Shown in pieces: positions 36,387 through 48,799 of a stretch of DNA of 64,000 nt (positions are counted from its first letter, which is position 1; each line of letters begins with the position of its first letter). The translations under genes and the position numbers were made by a program. This DNA is from Pyronema omphalodes (lineage: Eukaryota; Ascomycota; Pezizomycetes; Pezizales; Pyronemataceae), in contig JAJJXM010000053.1 of NCBI GenBank assembly GCA_024516155.1, positions 1 to 64,000 on the forward strand. Direction: 5' to 3'. A model generated the notes under the pieces. The model worked only from the letters and a program-made list of their open reading frames with translations, made no database searches and had not been told where the DNA came from.

Positions 36387-36467
36387 TGCCTGGTGTAGTG
36401 GCCTATACAACTTGAAGTGGAGAGGAAAGCGTGTCTGCGAACCCCGGTTCGAGTCCACTCATCTGAC
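36387..36467 (+). repeat. tRNA-like Pol III core, copy R4
   Basis: Boxes intact; it combines the R2 change (gtggagagg) and the R3 change (ggcctatac), and has gtccactc after the B box. Confidence 0.8.
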
Positions 36468-37599
36468 TTGATCGGATGATGCTGAGAGGCCTCACTAGCT
36501 GATGCTCGGCTTTTTGATTTTTTTTGTTAAGTGAGAAGCTTATTGTATTTTTATTTTTTCTTTGATCAACGCAATGTTTTGAGCGAGGGAAAGATTTGTG
36601 TTGAGAGTTGACGGGGGTCGTAATTGAACATCCAGGACCTGAGGTTAAGAGACTCTTCAACGATCATCAGAATGGCAGCAAGACAGTGTCAAAACGTCAC
36701 TATCACTCTTCCGCAGCAACGCCAATAACATAAAAGCAGTTTCTATGCTCACAGAAGGTCCACGCCACAGTTCAAAATCTATATCTTCTGTCCATCACCT
36801 GGTGATTACTTAATTCAGGTTACGACCCGCATCTTACCCAAACACCTCAATCTTCGATTATATACCTCTCCACCTCCAGTCAACACAAGCCATAATCACC
36901 TAGATAACTCGAATCACACAGTGTAACAAATGATTATTTTTCTTACCGTAAATCTATGGCCCAATGCGAACTATGGCCTCTTCGGGTTTGGAGATACGTG
37001 TTGCTGGTCGAATAAGTTTTGACGTTGAATACTTTCTACATACCGGGATGTTCTACCAGACCTCCCTGTCTTGGATATTACAATATGGATTATAAGTATT
37101 GTATGTTTGTATAGGACGTGGCAGATCAACCTATGCTAGAATCTGCATCAAATATTATTGAGCTTCAAGTGATGATTTGAATCATGTATTATCACCGTTG
37201 TCGAATTCGTGATATTGTGATGAATATCTGTGAAGAAATCCTTTGACAACATCAGCTCGGAGGCTTTAAACTTTGTTTTTGGTTTACTATGAAGTATATA
37301 TGGCTATTCCTTATTGCGGTATTGCTGGTATGACCGAATACTATACCAGACCATACCAGACCAGACCATACCAGACAATAGATATATATATAATCTGGTT
37401 ACTGTAAATGAAGGCGAGGGGTGGAATTTGATGGAGATACTAAAGTTTTTTTGGAATCCCAAGATTTCAATATCTCTGATTCACGAGTTTCAGGTCACAA
37501 AACAAGATGAAAATCTCACAAAAATTACTTGGTCTAATTTCCAAACGCGTTGGAATTTGAACGTAAAGGAAGTTGAAGTAATAAGGTATACGTTATAAG

Positions 37600-39450
37600 T
37601 TACAATTTACATACAATTTACATACAATGTTGTATTTTGATCCCCCCCCCCCCCCAAACCCCGCCCCCACATTAGCGCTTATCAAAGTCAAAATCCCCGA
37701 GCTTTAACAGCCCTTCCCCCCAAAGGCAAAAACACGAAGCAGAGAAATCTTAATAAGCTCCTCTGAGTTCGCAAGAAACAAACCGAAACAAAGGCAAAGT
37801 TGCCTACACCCACCAGTCCCCCATTGGGATACAAAGGCACCCAGCAAATCTCAAATATGGGCTTCAAATTGATATCTAGCTATGCATATCAGCGAATGAG
37901 AAATTATTAATGGAAAAAGGATAGTGGCTTACCAACGGAAGAAAAACAGAACAAAAACAACAATCCTGAGGTTCTGTTCTTTATTAACGTTATAGTGGAG
38001 GGCCGGAGCAAACGGGTATTGAGGTTGTTGGCGGAGTTGAAGTTGCTGAAAGAAGGGTTGGTTAGCTTTAGTTTGGATTAGGACTGAGAGGGTAAGATAT
38101 TGGGAACGTGCCTTTCCGGAAGACCAGCTGACATGATATCAGGCTTCAAATCGTCGACAAGTCGCGACACAGACCCGGAAATATAATAGCTGGTCCTATA
38201 CTCGTCACCGTTAGCATAATTCAATCCAGAACACCAGCCGAAAGATTCGCAACACACATACCGTTGCAAACCAGAAAGGGCCTTCACCGAAGCCCAACAT
38301 TGGTTGTATCTTGCACTTGAATCGTTGATGAAAGTGGAGAAGGGGAAGGAAAGACTGCTGCTGGATAAGAAGAATATCAGTAACCGTAACGAGATTCAGG
38401 AACGAAGAATAGGATATAATGGGGAGAACATGCCACCGCATCGACAGAGGCAAAAGACGGAGTAGAAGAGTAAAAAGGAGAAACACGGAGAGAAGAGAAA
38501 GGGGAAAAAGGAAGTTGAGACCGAGGTAGGGCGGGACGCAGAGGCGAAAAAAGGGACTGTAAGTAGTGGACAGTGTTTATATCTATGGTCAAAGAAATGG
38601 AAGGTTAGCAGGTTCAAATTGATAATGATATCGTCGTAAGAGAAAGGGGGGGGGGGGGGGGGGGGGGACTTACAACTTCCAACATCAATCGGAGAATCTC
38701 CAATTCATCCGGTCAAACCGCAGAGAAGCCGAAGAATGCAAGATGTCGAGCGAAGAAGAAGCCGACTCATGCAGGAACGGAGGACGAGGTCATACGACGA
38801 GGAAGTCTTTGTCAGGGGAAGGTGAGGGAAAGAAAGAATTCCGGGTGGAATGCGAGCATCATTGGCTTAACAAAAAAAGAGCCAAGTGGCTTTACGGAGG
38901 GAGTGTCGAGGGCCGGTAATAGGAGAAGCAGAAAAGACCAAGAAACCTCCGAATCTTTATCGAATCAGAAGGAAAAAAGGGAGGAAAGACTCAAGGTCAA
39001 CGACGACATTCTGCTCAGAGCCATTTGGCTTTCGAGAAGAAAAAAGAAGACGAAAGGGAGAAAGGATCCAGGGGTTTCGATAGCGAGGCGGAAACTCTCA
39101 GGCGGAAAAATAAAACTACACTTGTAATCGATCACGGAGGAAGAAAAGAATGGAAACATCGGGTCGCCGGCTAAAGCAGTTTTCGGAGCCAAGTGGCTTT
39201 GGATGACGGAAGCGAAACAGAGAAGCGAAAGGTCATTCATGGTGGGAATAATCGCAGAAAAAGAGAAGCCCGGTCCACGCTAGCGATAATTGAGATTGAA
39301 AGAGAAGCATGTAGATGCTGTGGGAATATTAGTCCTGCTAATGCAGAGTGACGCGTTGTGCGCGCTCTTGAGGAAACAATCATGAACATGAAAAAACGAG
39401 TCACAGCGCGGCATACCCTAGGGTTTATGGCTTAAGTTACTTACTGTTTT
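37600..39450 (+). repeat. Long-unit module, right copy 2
   Basis: The most complete plus-strand copy. Head TTGTATTTTGATCC and C-run (37643-37656), AGGCAAAGTTGCCTA, GGTTCTGTTCTTTATT, a near-palindromic GATATCA region, a G-run (about 38645-38668), then a purine-rich part with AGCCA/TGGCT stems at 38880, 39019 and 39187, ending at ACCCTAGGGT (39415-39424). No frame is preserved between copies. Confidence 0.65.
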
Positions 39451-39964
39451 TATCTGTGCCATACTTCCATGTCTTTCATGTGTTCAGGGTATGGATACGC
39501 GAGGTGTGGGACGTGGAGGATGGAGGAAATGGGGCTGGGACGGCAGGAATGGTATGGGGAGTTTATATTGGACTGGGGAAAGTTCAATGGCAATTCAGTC
39601 ATTCTTTGATTATGTAAATATTATTACTGCTTAATTGAGTCTTGGAGATATTGTATAGTAATTTTGTGAAGTCGAGGAAAGATTGCGCAGCGGGCGGCGC
39701 AGCGGAGCATGCGGCTACTCGAGTGATTCCGCATGTATACGCAAAGCCGCTCTCAAAACCCCACCCTTTTCTACCGCGTCCTATCACTCATAAGTCATTC
39801 CTAATCATAATCCATATACCGCAAGTCTATAAAACTTCTAAAATCACACTCCCTATCATTTTCCGTCCCATAATAAGCCCCATCAGAGCCGCTCTAGACG
39901 CAGGACCACTTCAACCCTTGCAACATAAATACAGCCTGCTGTCCATCCAGATAACCGCCGAGAC

Positions 39965-40045
39965 TGCCTGGTGTAGTGGCTTATACAACTTGAAGTGGTG
40001 AGGAAAGCGTGTCTGCGAACCCCGGTTCGAGTCCGCTCATCTGAC
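39965..40045 (+). repeat. tRNA-like Pol III core, copy R5
   Basis: Consensus core. Confidence 0.8.
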
Positions 40046-41262
40046 TTGTTCGGATGATGCTGCGAGGCCACACCAGGTGATGCTCGGTTTTTTGATTTTT
40101 TAGTTAAGCGAGAAGCTTATTGTATTTTTATTTTCTCTTATTAATAAAATGTTCTAAGCGAAGGAAGGATTTGTGTTGAGAGTCGACGGGGGTCGTAATT
40201 GAACACCCTGGGATTGCATGCTCGAGATGACAGACTCACTACGGGCATGACATCAACACGGTGTCAAACCTTCATTATCACTCTTCCGCGCAAAGCCACT
40301 AATACAAGGGCAGTTTATATGCTCACAGAAGGTCCATGCCATAGTTTAAAATCTATATCTCCTCTCCATCTCCGGTGATTAGTTAATTCAGGTTACGACC
40401 CGCATCTTACCCAAACTCCTTAATCTTCGATTTTCTATCATATACTCCTTTACCTCCCAGTCAACGCAAGCCATAATGACCTAAGTAACTAGAATAACAC
40501 AGTATAACAGGCATTATACCGTATAATAAATAGCTATTTTTCTTACCGTAAGTGTTTTGTCCAGTTTGCTGGTTGAAGGAGTTTTGGCGTCAAATGCACT
40601 CTGAATATCGGACTGTTCTTCCAGACCGTTGCGCCTTGGATATTAAAGTATGAATCATAGATATCCAAACGAGTCACAGCACCGGATACCCTAGGGTTTG
40701 TTCCAGGAGTTTCCTTCTGTTTGCATTGATGCTGTCTATGCTGTCTCTTTTGGGAGTTCGAGACTGAGCTGAGGGAGGTGTGGGACCTGGAGGATGGAGG
40801 ACATGGGGCTGAGACGGCAGAAATGGTAGGCAGCCGATGTCAATATGGTGTGGTGAGTTTAGGGTGGACTGAGGAAAATTCAACAGAGCGTTAACACAGA
40901 GATGCAGTGCTTTTTAGGTTTGTATTTTCTGTGACTGTAGCAGATGAGCTGTAGTATTATTGCAAGGTTAGGAAGGTGTTGCGTGGCGGGCGGCGCGGCG
41001 GAGCATGCGGCTATTCGAGTGATCCTACATGTACCGAAGATGCCGGCCTCAACAGCTCACACCTTCTTACGCCACGTCCTATCACTCTTCAGTCATCCGT
41101 CATTGCAGGTTACATACCGCAAGTCTACAAAACGTCCAAAATCACACCCCCTATCATTTTCCGTCCCTCAATAAGCCCCATCAGCGCCGTGCGAAGTGCA
41201 GGACCACTTCAACCCTTGCAACATATATACCGCCTGCTGTCCGTACAGATAACCGTCGAGAC

Positions 41263-41343
41263 TGCCTGGTGTAGTGGCTTATACAACTTGAAGTGGTGAG
41301 GAAAGCGTGTCTGCGAACCCCGGTTCGAGTCCGCTCATCTGAC
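41263..41343 (+). repeat. tRNA-like Pol III core, copy R6
   Basis: Consensus core. Confidence 0.8.
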
Positions 41344-41697
41344 TTGATTGGATGATGCTGCGAGGCCACACCAGGTGATTCTCGGCTTTTTGATTTTTTT
41401 GTTAGGCGAGAAGCTTATTGTATTTTATTTTTCTCTGATTAACGAAATGTTTTGAGCGAAGGAAAGATTTGTGTTCAGAGTCAACGGGGGTTGTAATGGA
41501 ACACTTGAGACCGGCATACTGGGGGCAGTACTAAGAGGCTCGTTTTAAGCAAGGTTTCAACACTGTACCCAACGTCAATTACCGCTCCTCTTCTAGCAAT
41601 GCGGCTTCATAACAGCAGTCCATCTGCTCACAGCAGGCCTATACCAATGTTTGACAGCTACATTTGCTTGACAACTCTGGCAACCGCTCCGACTGAC

Positions 41698-41860
41698 CAT
41701 TTGATCTGATTTGATTTTAATCATACTCTGACTGAGGCATGAAAAGCCTGTGTAGGACACTAACAAAACTCCAAAACATTCCTGTCCTCGTAATCATAAT
41801 CACCTCATGAGGCTCCTCTATCTCCTATACCCGCAACCGCCAAAAGAAGAAACAATTTGG
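41698..41860 (-). mobile_element. LINE 3'-end fragment
   Basis: Only the last part of a LINE remains. Its reverse complement keeps the landmarks of the larger fragments' 3' ends (CAGGA, a GAGG/CCTC-rich stretch, TATGATTAAAAT) and ends in TCAAATCAGATCAAAT-like tail repeats at 41698-41720. It joins two different positions of the array unit and I find no target-site duplication. Confidence 0.6.
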
Positions 41861-42299
41861 AACTGATGTTGTCGTAAGAAATAGAAGGGGGAACTTACTA
41901 CTTCGAACATCAATTGGAGGATCTCCAATTCATCCGGTCAAAACGCAGAGAAACCGAAGAATCCAAATCGTCGAGCGAAGAAGAAGCCGACTCAATGTTG
42001 CTAGGTTGGACAGGCGTGACGCGGCGGGAAATGCGGTGGGAAATGCGACTATTCGAGTGATTCCATATGTACCAAAGCTGCTTTCAACCGCCCACATCTT
42101 CTCATGCCGAGTTCTACACTCTCTGGAGTCATGCCCCATTACATTGATATATCAAGGGTTTAGAAAACGCATAAACTGACACACCCTGTCATTTTCCGTG
42201 CAGTATAAGCCTCAAAACAGCCGCACTAATCAGCGCAGGCCCAGTTCAACCCGCTCTACATAAGTACAACCTGCTGTTCAGCCAGATAACTGCCGAGTG

Positions 42300-42380
42300 T
42301 GCCTGGTGTAGTGGCTTGCATAACTTGAAGTGGTGAGGAAAGCGTGTCTGCGAACCCCGGTTCGAGTCCGCTCATCTGAC
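42300..42380 (+). repeat. tRNA-like Pol III core, copy R7
   Basis: Boxes intact; ggcttgcataac after the A box, matching the variant in L11. Confidence 0.8.
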
Positions 42381-42829
42381 TTGATCGGATGATGCTGGGA
42401 GGCCTCACCAGGGTGATGCTCGGCTTTTTAATTCTTTTGTTAAGTGAGAAGCTTATTATATTTTTATTTTCTCTTCTTAATAAAATGTTTTAAGAGAAGG
42501 AACAATTTGTGTTGAGAGTCGACGGGGGTCGTAATTGAACACCCTGGGATTGCATGCTCGGGATGACAGACTCACTACGGGCAGGACATCAACACGGTAT
42601 CAACAAGTCAATTACCACTGTTCTGCTAGCAACGCCACCATGTTACGACGGTTAATCTGCCCAAAGCAGGTCCACACCAAAATATGTCAACTATACCTCC
42701 TTCCCACAGTCTGGGAATCCCATAATCCAGATCACGACCCACATCATATATAGCCCAACCTCGTAAGCCTCGATATATACTTCCTGGCCCGCAATCAATG
42801 TTAAGTATAATTCACTAAACAAATAGACT

Positions 42830-43723
42830 CAGAGCTCCCCACGGTCCGTCCGGTCCAGTCCTGGCTACGGACCGGACCGGACCACATATCACAGTCCGGT
42901 CCGGTGCTTGGACTGGGACTGGCAGTCATTTTTACACGGTGGATTGGACCGCCTGTGGGTGACCGTAGGTGACCATAAGGTCACACAAAATCACTCGCAG
43001 GTGACCATGGGTGACCGTAGGCGACTGCAGTTTTAGTTTTTGAGCGCGCAGAAATTTCAACAGTGATTATATCTTTCTCTACAAGAATTTATCACTAAAA
43101 TTTCAGAGCGGACCTAAGTAATCCCAATGAATTGCCAAAGGTTTCATTGCTACTTTTGCTAATGTTTCCCCATTTTCCCCAATTTCCTGTGAAGAACAGG
43201 AAAATTGTAAACTATTGAGGTTCATTAGCCTCGCAAACTAAAAAAAAAACGGATGCGGTGGATAAGAAAGGACAATTACTCGCAGGCTTATATGGGAAAA
43301 GCTTCACTGCGATGGGAAAGGGGGGGGGGGGGTGGGAGGTGGTCACAACACGATTTATTTGGAGGAATTTTTACATATAGAGTACCAAGAGAATCGTCAG
43401 GACTACCCAGTGGTGGAGGCAAACACGCGTCGAGAAAAGAAATTTTCACCGGAGGATTCTAGCTCCACCTTTGTTGACCGGCAAGCGGCCTCTCTGGTGG
43501 TCAGCTTGCTGTTAGCGGCGGTTGCTACTGCCGACCCACTAGTGTTTAGGGATAAGCGAGACACCCGCAGTCCTGCAGTCACCTGCAGTCCGGTCCAGTC
43601 TTTTTGTTTTCGAAACCTGGACCGGACTACATGGTTGCAGTCCTTGAAAACATTGGACTGGACTGGACTACACCATGTAGTCCGGTCCAGTCCGCAGTCC
43701 TGGACGGACCGTGGGGAGCTCTG
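42830..43723. mobile_element. hAT-like non-autonomous DNA transposon
   Basis: An 894-bp element with terminal inverted repeats CAGAGCTCCCCACGGTCCGT (first 20 bases). The 8-bp target-site duplication AATAGACT lies at 42822-42829 and 43724-43731. An 8-bp duplication with CAGAG...CTCTG ends is the hAT signature. Subterminal regions are packed with GGTCCGGTCC/GGACTGGACT words on both strands and GGTGACCGTAGG/GGTGACCAT repeats (42955-43030). The longest ORF (130 codons) shows no transposase feature, so it would need a transposase from elsewhere. Confidence 0.88.
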
Positions 43724-44282
43724 AATAGACTTATACAAAATAATGGACATTATTTTCCCTATCCCGAGATTCCGGTTTTATGTGTATATTGAACTTTTTG
43801 GGGTTCATAGATTGTAAGTGTTAACAGCGCTAGCTCAATCACGAATAATGATATCTTGCTACCGAGAGATTTCGATATACAAGGTTGTTCTTCAACCATA
43901 TCTGCGTACGCTAGAGATAATATTGGAGACGTTTTTGAGTATATCTGATCAGTAAGTGTAGAAGATAAGTTACAGTGATGTTGCTAGGTTGGACAGGCGT
44001 GACGCGGCGGGAAATGCGGTGGGAAATGCAACTATTCGAGTGATTCCATATGCACTAAAGCTGCTTTCAACCGCCCACATCTTCTAATGCCGCGCCATAT
44101 CCAAACTTGAGCCATCCGTTATCATAATTTATATACCGCAAGTCTACAAAGCTTCTCAAATCACACCCCCTATCCTTTTCCGTCCCATAATAAGCCCCAT
44201 CAGAGCCGCGCTTATAAGCGCAGGGCGATTTCAACCCTTGCAAATAAATACCGCCTGCTGTCCATACATACAACGCCGAGTG

Positions 44283-44363
44283 TGCCTGGTGTAGTGGCTT
44301 ATACAACTTGAAGTGGTGAGGAAAGCGTGTCTGCGAACCCCGGTTCGAGTCCGCTCATCTGAC
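44283..44363 (+). repeat. tRNA-like Pol III core, copy R8
   Basis: Consensus core; GTATAACT subfamily downstream, as in L1, L2, L10, L11 and R10. Confidence 0.8.
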
Positions 44364-45321
44364 TTGAACGGATGATGCTGAGAGGCCCCACCAGCGCGAT
44401 GCTCGGCTGTATAACTTTTTTGTTAAGTGAAAAGCGTATTATATTTTATTTTCTCAGATTAATATCATATTCTAGGCGAAGGAAGGATTTGTGTTGAGAG
44501 TTGACGGGGGTCGTAATTGAACACCCAAGGCCTGAGGTTAAGAGACTCATCAACGATCATCAGAATGGCAGCAATACAGTGTCAAAACTTCACTATCACT
44601 CTTCCGCAGCAACGCCAATAACATAAAAGCAGTTTATATGCTCACAGAAGGTCCACGTCACAGTTCAAAATCTATATCTTCTGTCCATCACCTGGTGATT
44701 ACTTAATTCAGGTTACGACCCGCATCTTACCCAAACACCTCAATCTTCGATTTTCGATTATATATCTCTTTATCTCCCAGTCAACGCAAACCAGAATCAC
44801 CTGTATAACTAGAATTACACAGTATAACAGGAATTATACAGTATAACAAATAGCTATTTTCCTTACCGTAAGTGTTTTGTCCAATTTGCTGGGCGAATAA
44901 GTCTTGGAGTCCAATGCACGCTGAATACCGGACTGTTCTACCAGACCTTTGCGCCTTGGATATTACGGTATGAATCATATGTATCAAAACGAGTCACAGC
45001 ATTGGATACCCTAGGGTTTGTTCCAAGAGTTTTCTTCTGTTTGCATTGGCGCCGTCTATGCCGTCTCTTTCACAAGTTTGATACTCAGCTAGGGGAGGTG
45101 TGGGACTTGGAGAATGGAGAAAATGGGGCCGGGAGGCAGAAACAGTAGGCGGCCGATGCAATGGTGTGATGAGTTTGGGGTGGACTGAGGAACATTCAAC
45201 AGAGATGCAGTGCTTTTCAGGTTTGTATTTTCTGTGAGTATAGAAGATGAGCTGGTGTATTATTGCAGGGTTAGGAAGGTGTTGTGTGGTGGGCAGCCCG
45301 GCGGAGCATGCGACCATTCGA

Positions 45322-45391
45322 AATTAGACTGTGGCATAACCTTAAGGTTGGGAACGTTCAAGAAAATCAAATCAAAATCAAATCAAATCAA
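45322..45391 (+). mobile_element. Short LINE-mobilised 3' tail
   Basis: About 70 bp, starting near GACTGTGGCATAACC and ending in AATCA-type repeats, interrupts a unit. The target sequence is duplicated: ATGCGACCATTCGA (45308-45321) before and ATGCGGCTATTCGA (45392-45405) after, 14 bp with two differences. This is the pattern left by target-primed reverse transcription of a heavily 5'-truncated copy. Confidence 0.75.
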
Positions 45392-45648
45392 ATGCGGCTA
45401 TTCGAGTGATCCCACATGTACCGAAGATGCCGGCCTAAAACGCTCACACCTTCTTATGCGCGTCCTATCCAAACTTGAGCCATCCGTCATTGCAATCCAC
45501 ATATCCCAAGTCTACAAAACCTCTAAAATCACACCCCCTATCATTTTCCGTCTCATAATAAGCACCATCAGAGCCGCGCTAAGCGCATGGCGATTTCAAT
45601 CCTTGCAAGATATATACAGCCTGCTGTCCATACAGATAACTCCGGGTG

Positions 45649-45729
45649 TGCCTGGTGTAGTGGCTTATACAACTGCAAGTTTTGAGGAAAGCGTGTCTGC
45701 GAACCCCGGTTCGAGTCCGCTCATCTGAC
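45649..45729 (+). repeat. tRNA-like Pol III core, copy R9
   Basis: Boxes intact; four changes between them (actgcaagttttgagg). Confidence 0.8.
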
Positions 45730-46085
45730 TTGATCAGGTGATGCTGAGAGGCCTTACCAGCGCGATGCTCGGCTTTTTGATTTTTTTATTGAACGAGAAG
45801 CTTATTATATTTTGATTTTTTCTCTGATAAACGTGATATTTTAAGCGGAAAGGGGATATGTGTTTTAAGTCTCTGGGGTTGTAATCGAACACCCGAGAAC
45901 GGTATACTGGGGGTAAGAGACTCGTTTCAAGCAAGGCTTCAACACGGTTTCAAAAGTCACCCATCACCCTTCGGTTAGAAATACCGCATCAATTCCGTCC
46001 ATCCGCTCAAAGCAGGTCTACGCCAAACTACGCTGAAGTTTAATAATCATATTTCTTTGACAAATGTGACAACTCTTCCGGCTGC

Positions 46086-47728
46086 ATTTTACATTTTACA
46101 TTTTAATCATACACCGTTCGAGGCCTCTAAGGCCTATGCGGGAAACTATGGCACTGTCCAAATCCTGTCCTTGAGGCCGAAGCCTCCTAATGAGGCCCCC
46201 TAATCTCCTACCCCCAAAAACGTCCCCACGCAAAAGAAACAAAGGCTAACTCTCCACAACCCCTAAAGCCAATCTCGTAAGGAAAAAAACAGAGAAAGAA
46301 AAAAGAAACAAACGTCTTCCAAAAGAAAAAACAAATTTGCCCATGCGTGTCCTCCCTCGTGTGAAAAGGCAAAGGAAAAAGATACAGATAACACAAAAGA
46401 AACAAAAAACACTCGCGTACTTTTCCATCTCTTGCGCTGCTAATCGTACCGCCTGCCAATCTGGGTTGCAGCCAGGTATTCCAAGATCGCTTTCGTGAGT
46501 CGATCGTCCCGAAAAATATCTACCACTTTCAAACGTCTCCGCGTTCTCCTCGGCCTCCCCGTAATTCTTTCCACCTCTTTCCGGAGCTTCTCAAACTCTG
46601 ATTTCCATCTTTGGTACTCTCCGAAGAGGTGTCCCCTGGTTTGTCGTTGATTGGACTTACACCACCAACAAGCGTCGGATTCCTTCTTTTTAATTCTTTT
46701 AAGGTGGGTTCCTACCAGTGCGTGACCAGACGCGAGCTGGAGGAAGACCGCAGCCTTTCGCTTGGGTAGGTCTCGAAGTTCCATCCGCAGACCAAACTTG
46801 CGGCGTGGTCTGTAGGATTTGCTGGTGCGTAGTTCCTTAGTGATCCAACGCTTGGTAATATCAGCTAGAGTCTCGGTGGCCACTCTATTGATGTGAGCGA
46901 CGGACACTTCCGGGGGGGTAAGACAGGTTGGGTCGGTACACAGAGTGAGCGGCTGTGCTTCACACCGGTGCTGAGCCCCCTGCTTAGCAGCCACGTCAGC
47001 GGCTTCATTTTCCTCGATATCAGAGTGTCCAGGAACCCGGCGGATTTGGACCTCGACATCCCAATTGGCAAAGTCCTTTACCAACATGCGGATGTGGCGG
47101 GACAGGGACTGCCAAGGGCCAGGGTCCTCCATCATGATGCGGGCAAGTGCAGCCTGGGCATCCGAGAAGATTACGATCTGCTTCGTCGGGGGGGGGATAA
47201 TGAGGTCGTCGGTAGCATTCGAGCAAGGCCTGATGGATGGCAAAGAGCTCGGCGTTGAAGACCTCGACATGCGGACCGAGGTGGAAAGACCGGGAGACGA
47301 GGGAGCCATTGACATAATGGACGTACCGTGCGCCACTCCTGTCGTCGATTCTGGAACCGTCGGTCCAGAAGCAGAGCGCTTGGAGCGAGCGCCAGTTGCG
47401 CGCTGATGCCGCCGCTTCCTCGCGAGGTTCCACCACAACGTCCATGTATCGGAAATTGAAGCGAGCGGGGGGTCCAACGGTTTCGATGGCGGCAAAACCT
47501 GTACGAGCTGCTGCTCGTCGTGTCAGGCTGCGAATGGTGTCGGCAGTTGGAGACGGTTGAGTGGAGGCCGCCGGGGGGGGGGCGAGTGAGAATTCGTGCG
47601 CGGAAGCGAGGTTCTCTGCTGCGCACTATCGCTTCGGCGGGACGGGTGGCTCCTTCAGCCATCAGAAAACCAAGGGGGGTTGTGCGTAGGCACCCTGTGA
47701 CGGCTCGGGCTTGCTGGCTGAGGACCAG
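46086..47728 (-). pseudogene. Tad-like LINE fragment 2 with 16-bp TSD
   Basis: A 1643-bp minus-strand, 5'-truncated non-LTR retrotransposon. The duplication CAACTCTTCCGGCTGC flanks it (46070-46085 and 47729-47744). The remaining protein starts after the reverse transcriptase core (LSQQARAVTGCLRTTPLGFL), then has an RNase H domain with the D-E-D-D acidic residues visible (FWTDGS, FNAELFAIHQ, FSDAQAAL, GHSDIEENEAADV). Frame changes at G/C-runs near 47571-47582 and 47191-47199 break it; the 351-codon frame (46440-47495) covers only the last part correctly. The zinc-knuckle-like motif has lost its last Cys (GEY instead of GEC). The 3' tail repeats ATTTTAC at 46086-46105. Confidence 0.88.
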
Positions 47729-48718
47729 CAACTCTTCCGGCTGCCGGCTACGCCGATTTCGACACCTGCCAATGCCGAGTCATATATCATGATTATCCAT
47801 CACCATTTCTCTTACAATCCCTACCGTTCTGTTGATCTTGTTTTGCGATCGGTTTTCTTGATCTTCATTTCAATCGTAACCGCGATTCCAATGAAAATAT
47901 CAATTCGTATTCCCAACACAAAGTTAGAAGTCTGAGAATCACTCATTTTGGCCATCGGTATCACGTATGGGCTTGATGACTAATGACAGAAGATTATAGA
48001 TGTGGAGACAGTGGCATTAGATCACTGATTGAGCATTCGAAAGTTGTGGGAGGAAAGTGGTGGTTTGTTATTTTGATATATGGAGATTTGGCACATTGCG
48101 CATCATGAGATCCAATCCGGAGTAAACTATCGGCGAAAAATAAGTTCAGAGAGGAAAAAGCTTATGTTAAACTACTATAAGTCATCTTTCGAGACGCAAG
48201 ACGTAAAGGGATACGCTTGCAGAATCTTAGGTCACAGTAATCATTCTACGGGCGATTGACAAACGAAAGCTGTCATCAAATACCTTATTCTAAATAGATT
48301 TAACGTGAAGTTGAATTGCCATAACAGTTTGTACTTTCATCCACCCACCTCTCGCGCCTTAGCCAGCTTATCAAGTACAAATGCCGACGAGTATGATACA
48401 TGGCAACGCAGGTAATTACATACGAAGAACCTAACCCGCAACTTCTAACACCCAAAAACCATATGCGGTCATTCGAGTGATCACAGATGTACTGAAGATG
48501 CCAGCCTCAACCGCTCACACCTTCTTATGCCGCGTCCTATCACTTTAAGTCATCCTGCATTACAATTCATATATCCCAAGTCTAGAAGGCTTTAAACTGA
48601 CACTCCCTATCACTTTCCATCTCACAATAAGCCCCATCAGAGCCGCGCTGAGCGCAGGGCGATTTCAACCCTTGCAAGATAAATGCAGCCTGCTGCCCAT
48701 ACAGATAACAGCCGAGTC

Positions 48719-48799
48719 CGCCTGGTGTAGTGGCTTGTACAACTTGAAGTGGTGAGGAAAGCGTGTCTGCGAACCCCGGTTCGAGTCCGCTCATCTGAC
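48719..48799 (+). repeat. tRNA-like Pol III core, copy R10
   Basis: One change at the second base (cgcctgg start) and ggcttgtac after the A box; GTATAACT subfamily. Confidence 0.8.

Noticed and set aside
46440..47495. 351-codon ORF as one intact protein
   Set aside because: Only the part after the C-run near 47195 is in the LINE frame; the first 100 codons are an out-of-frame reading of the RNase H region.
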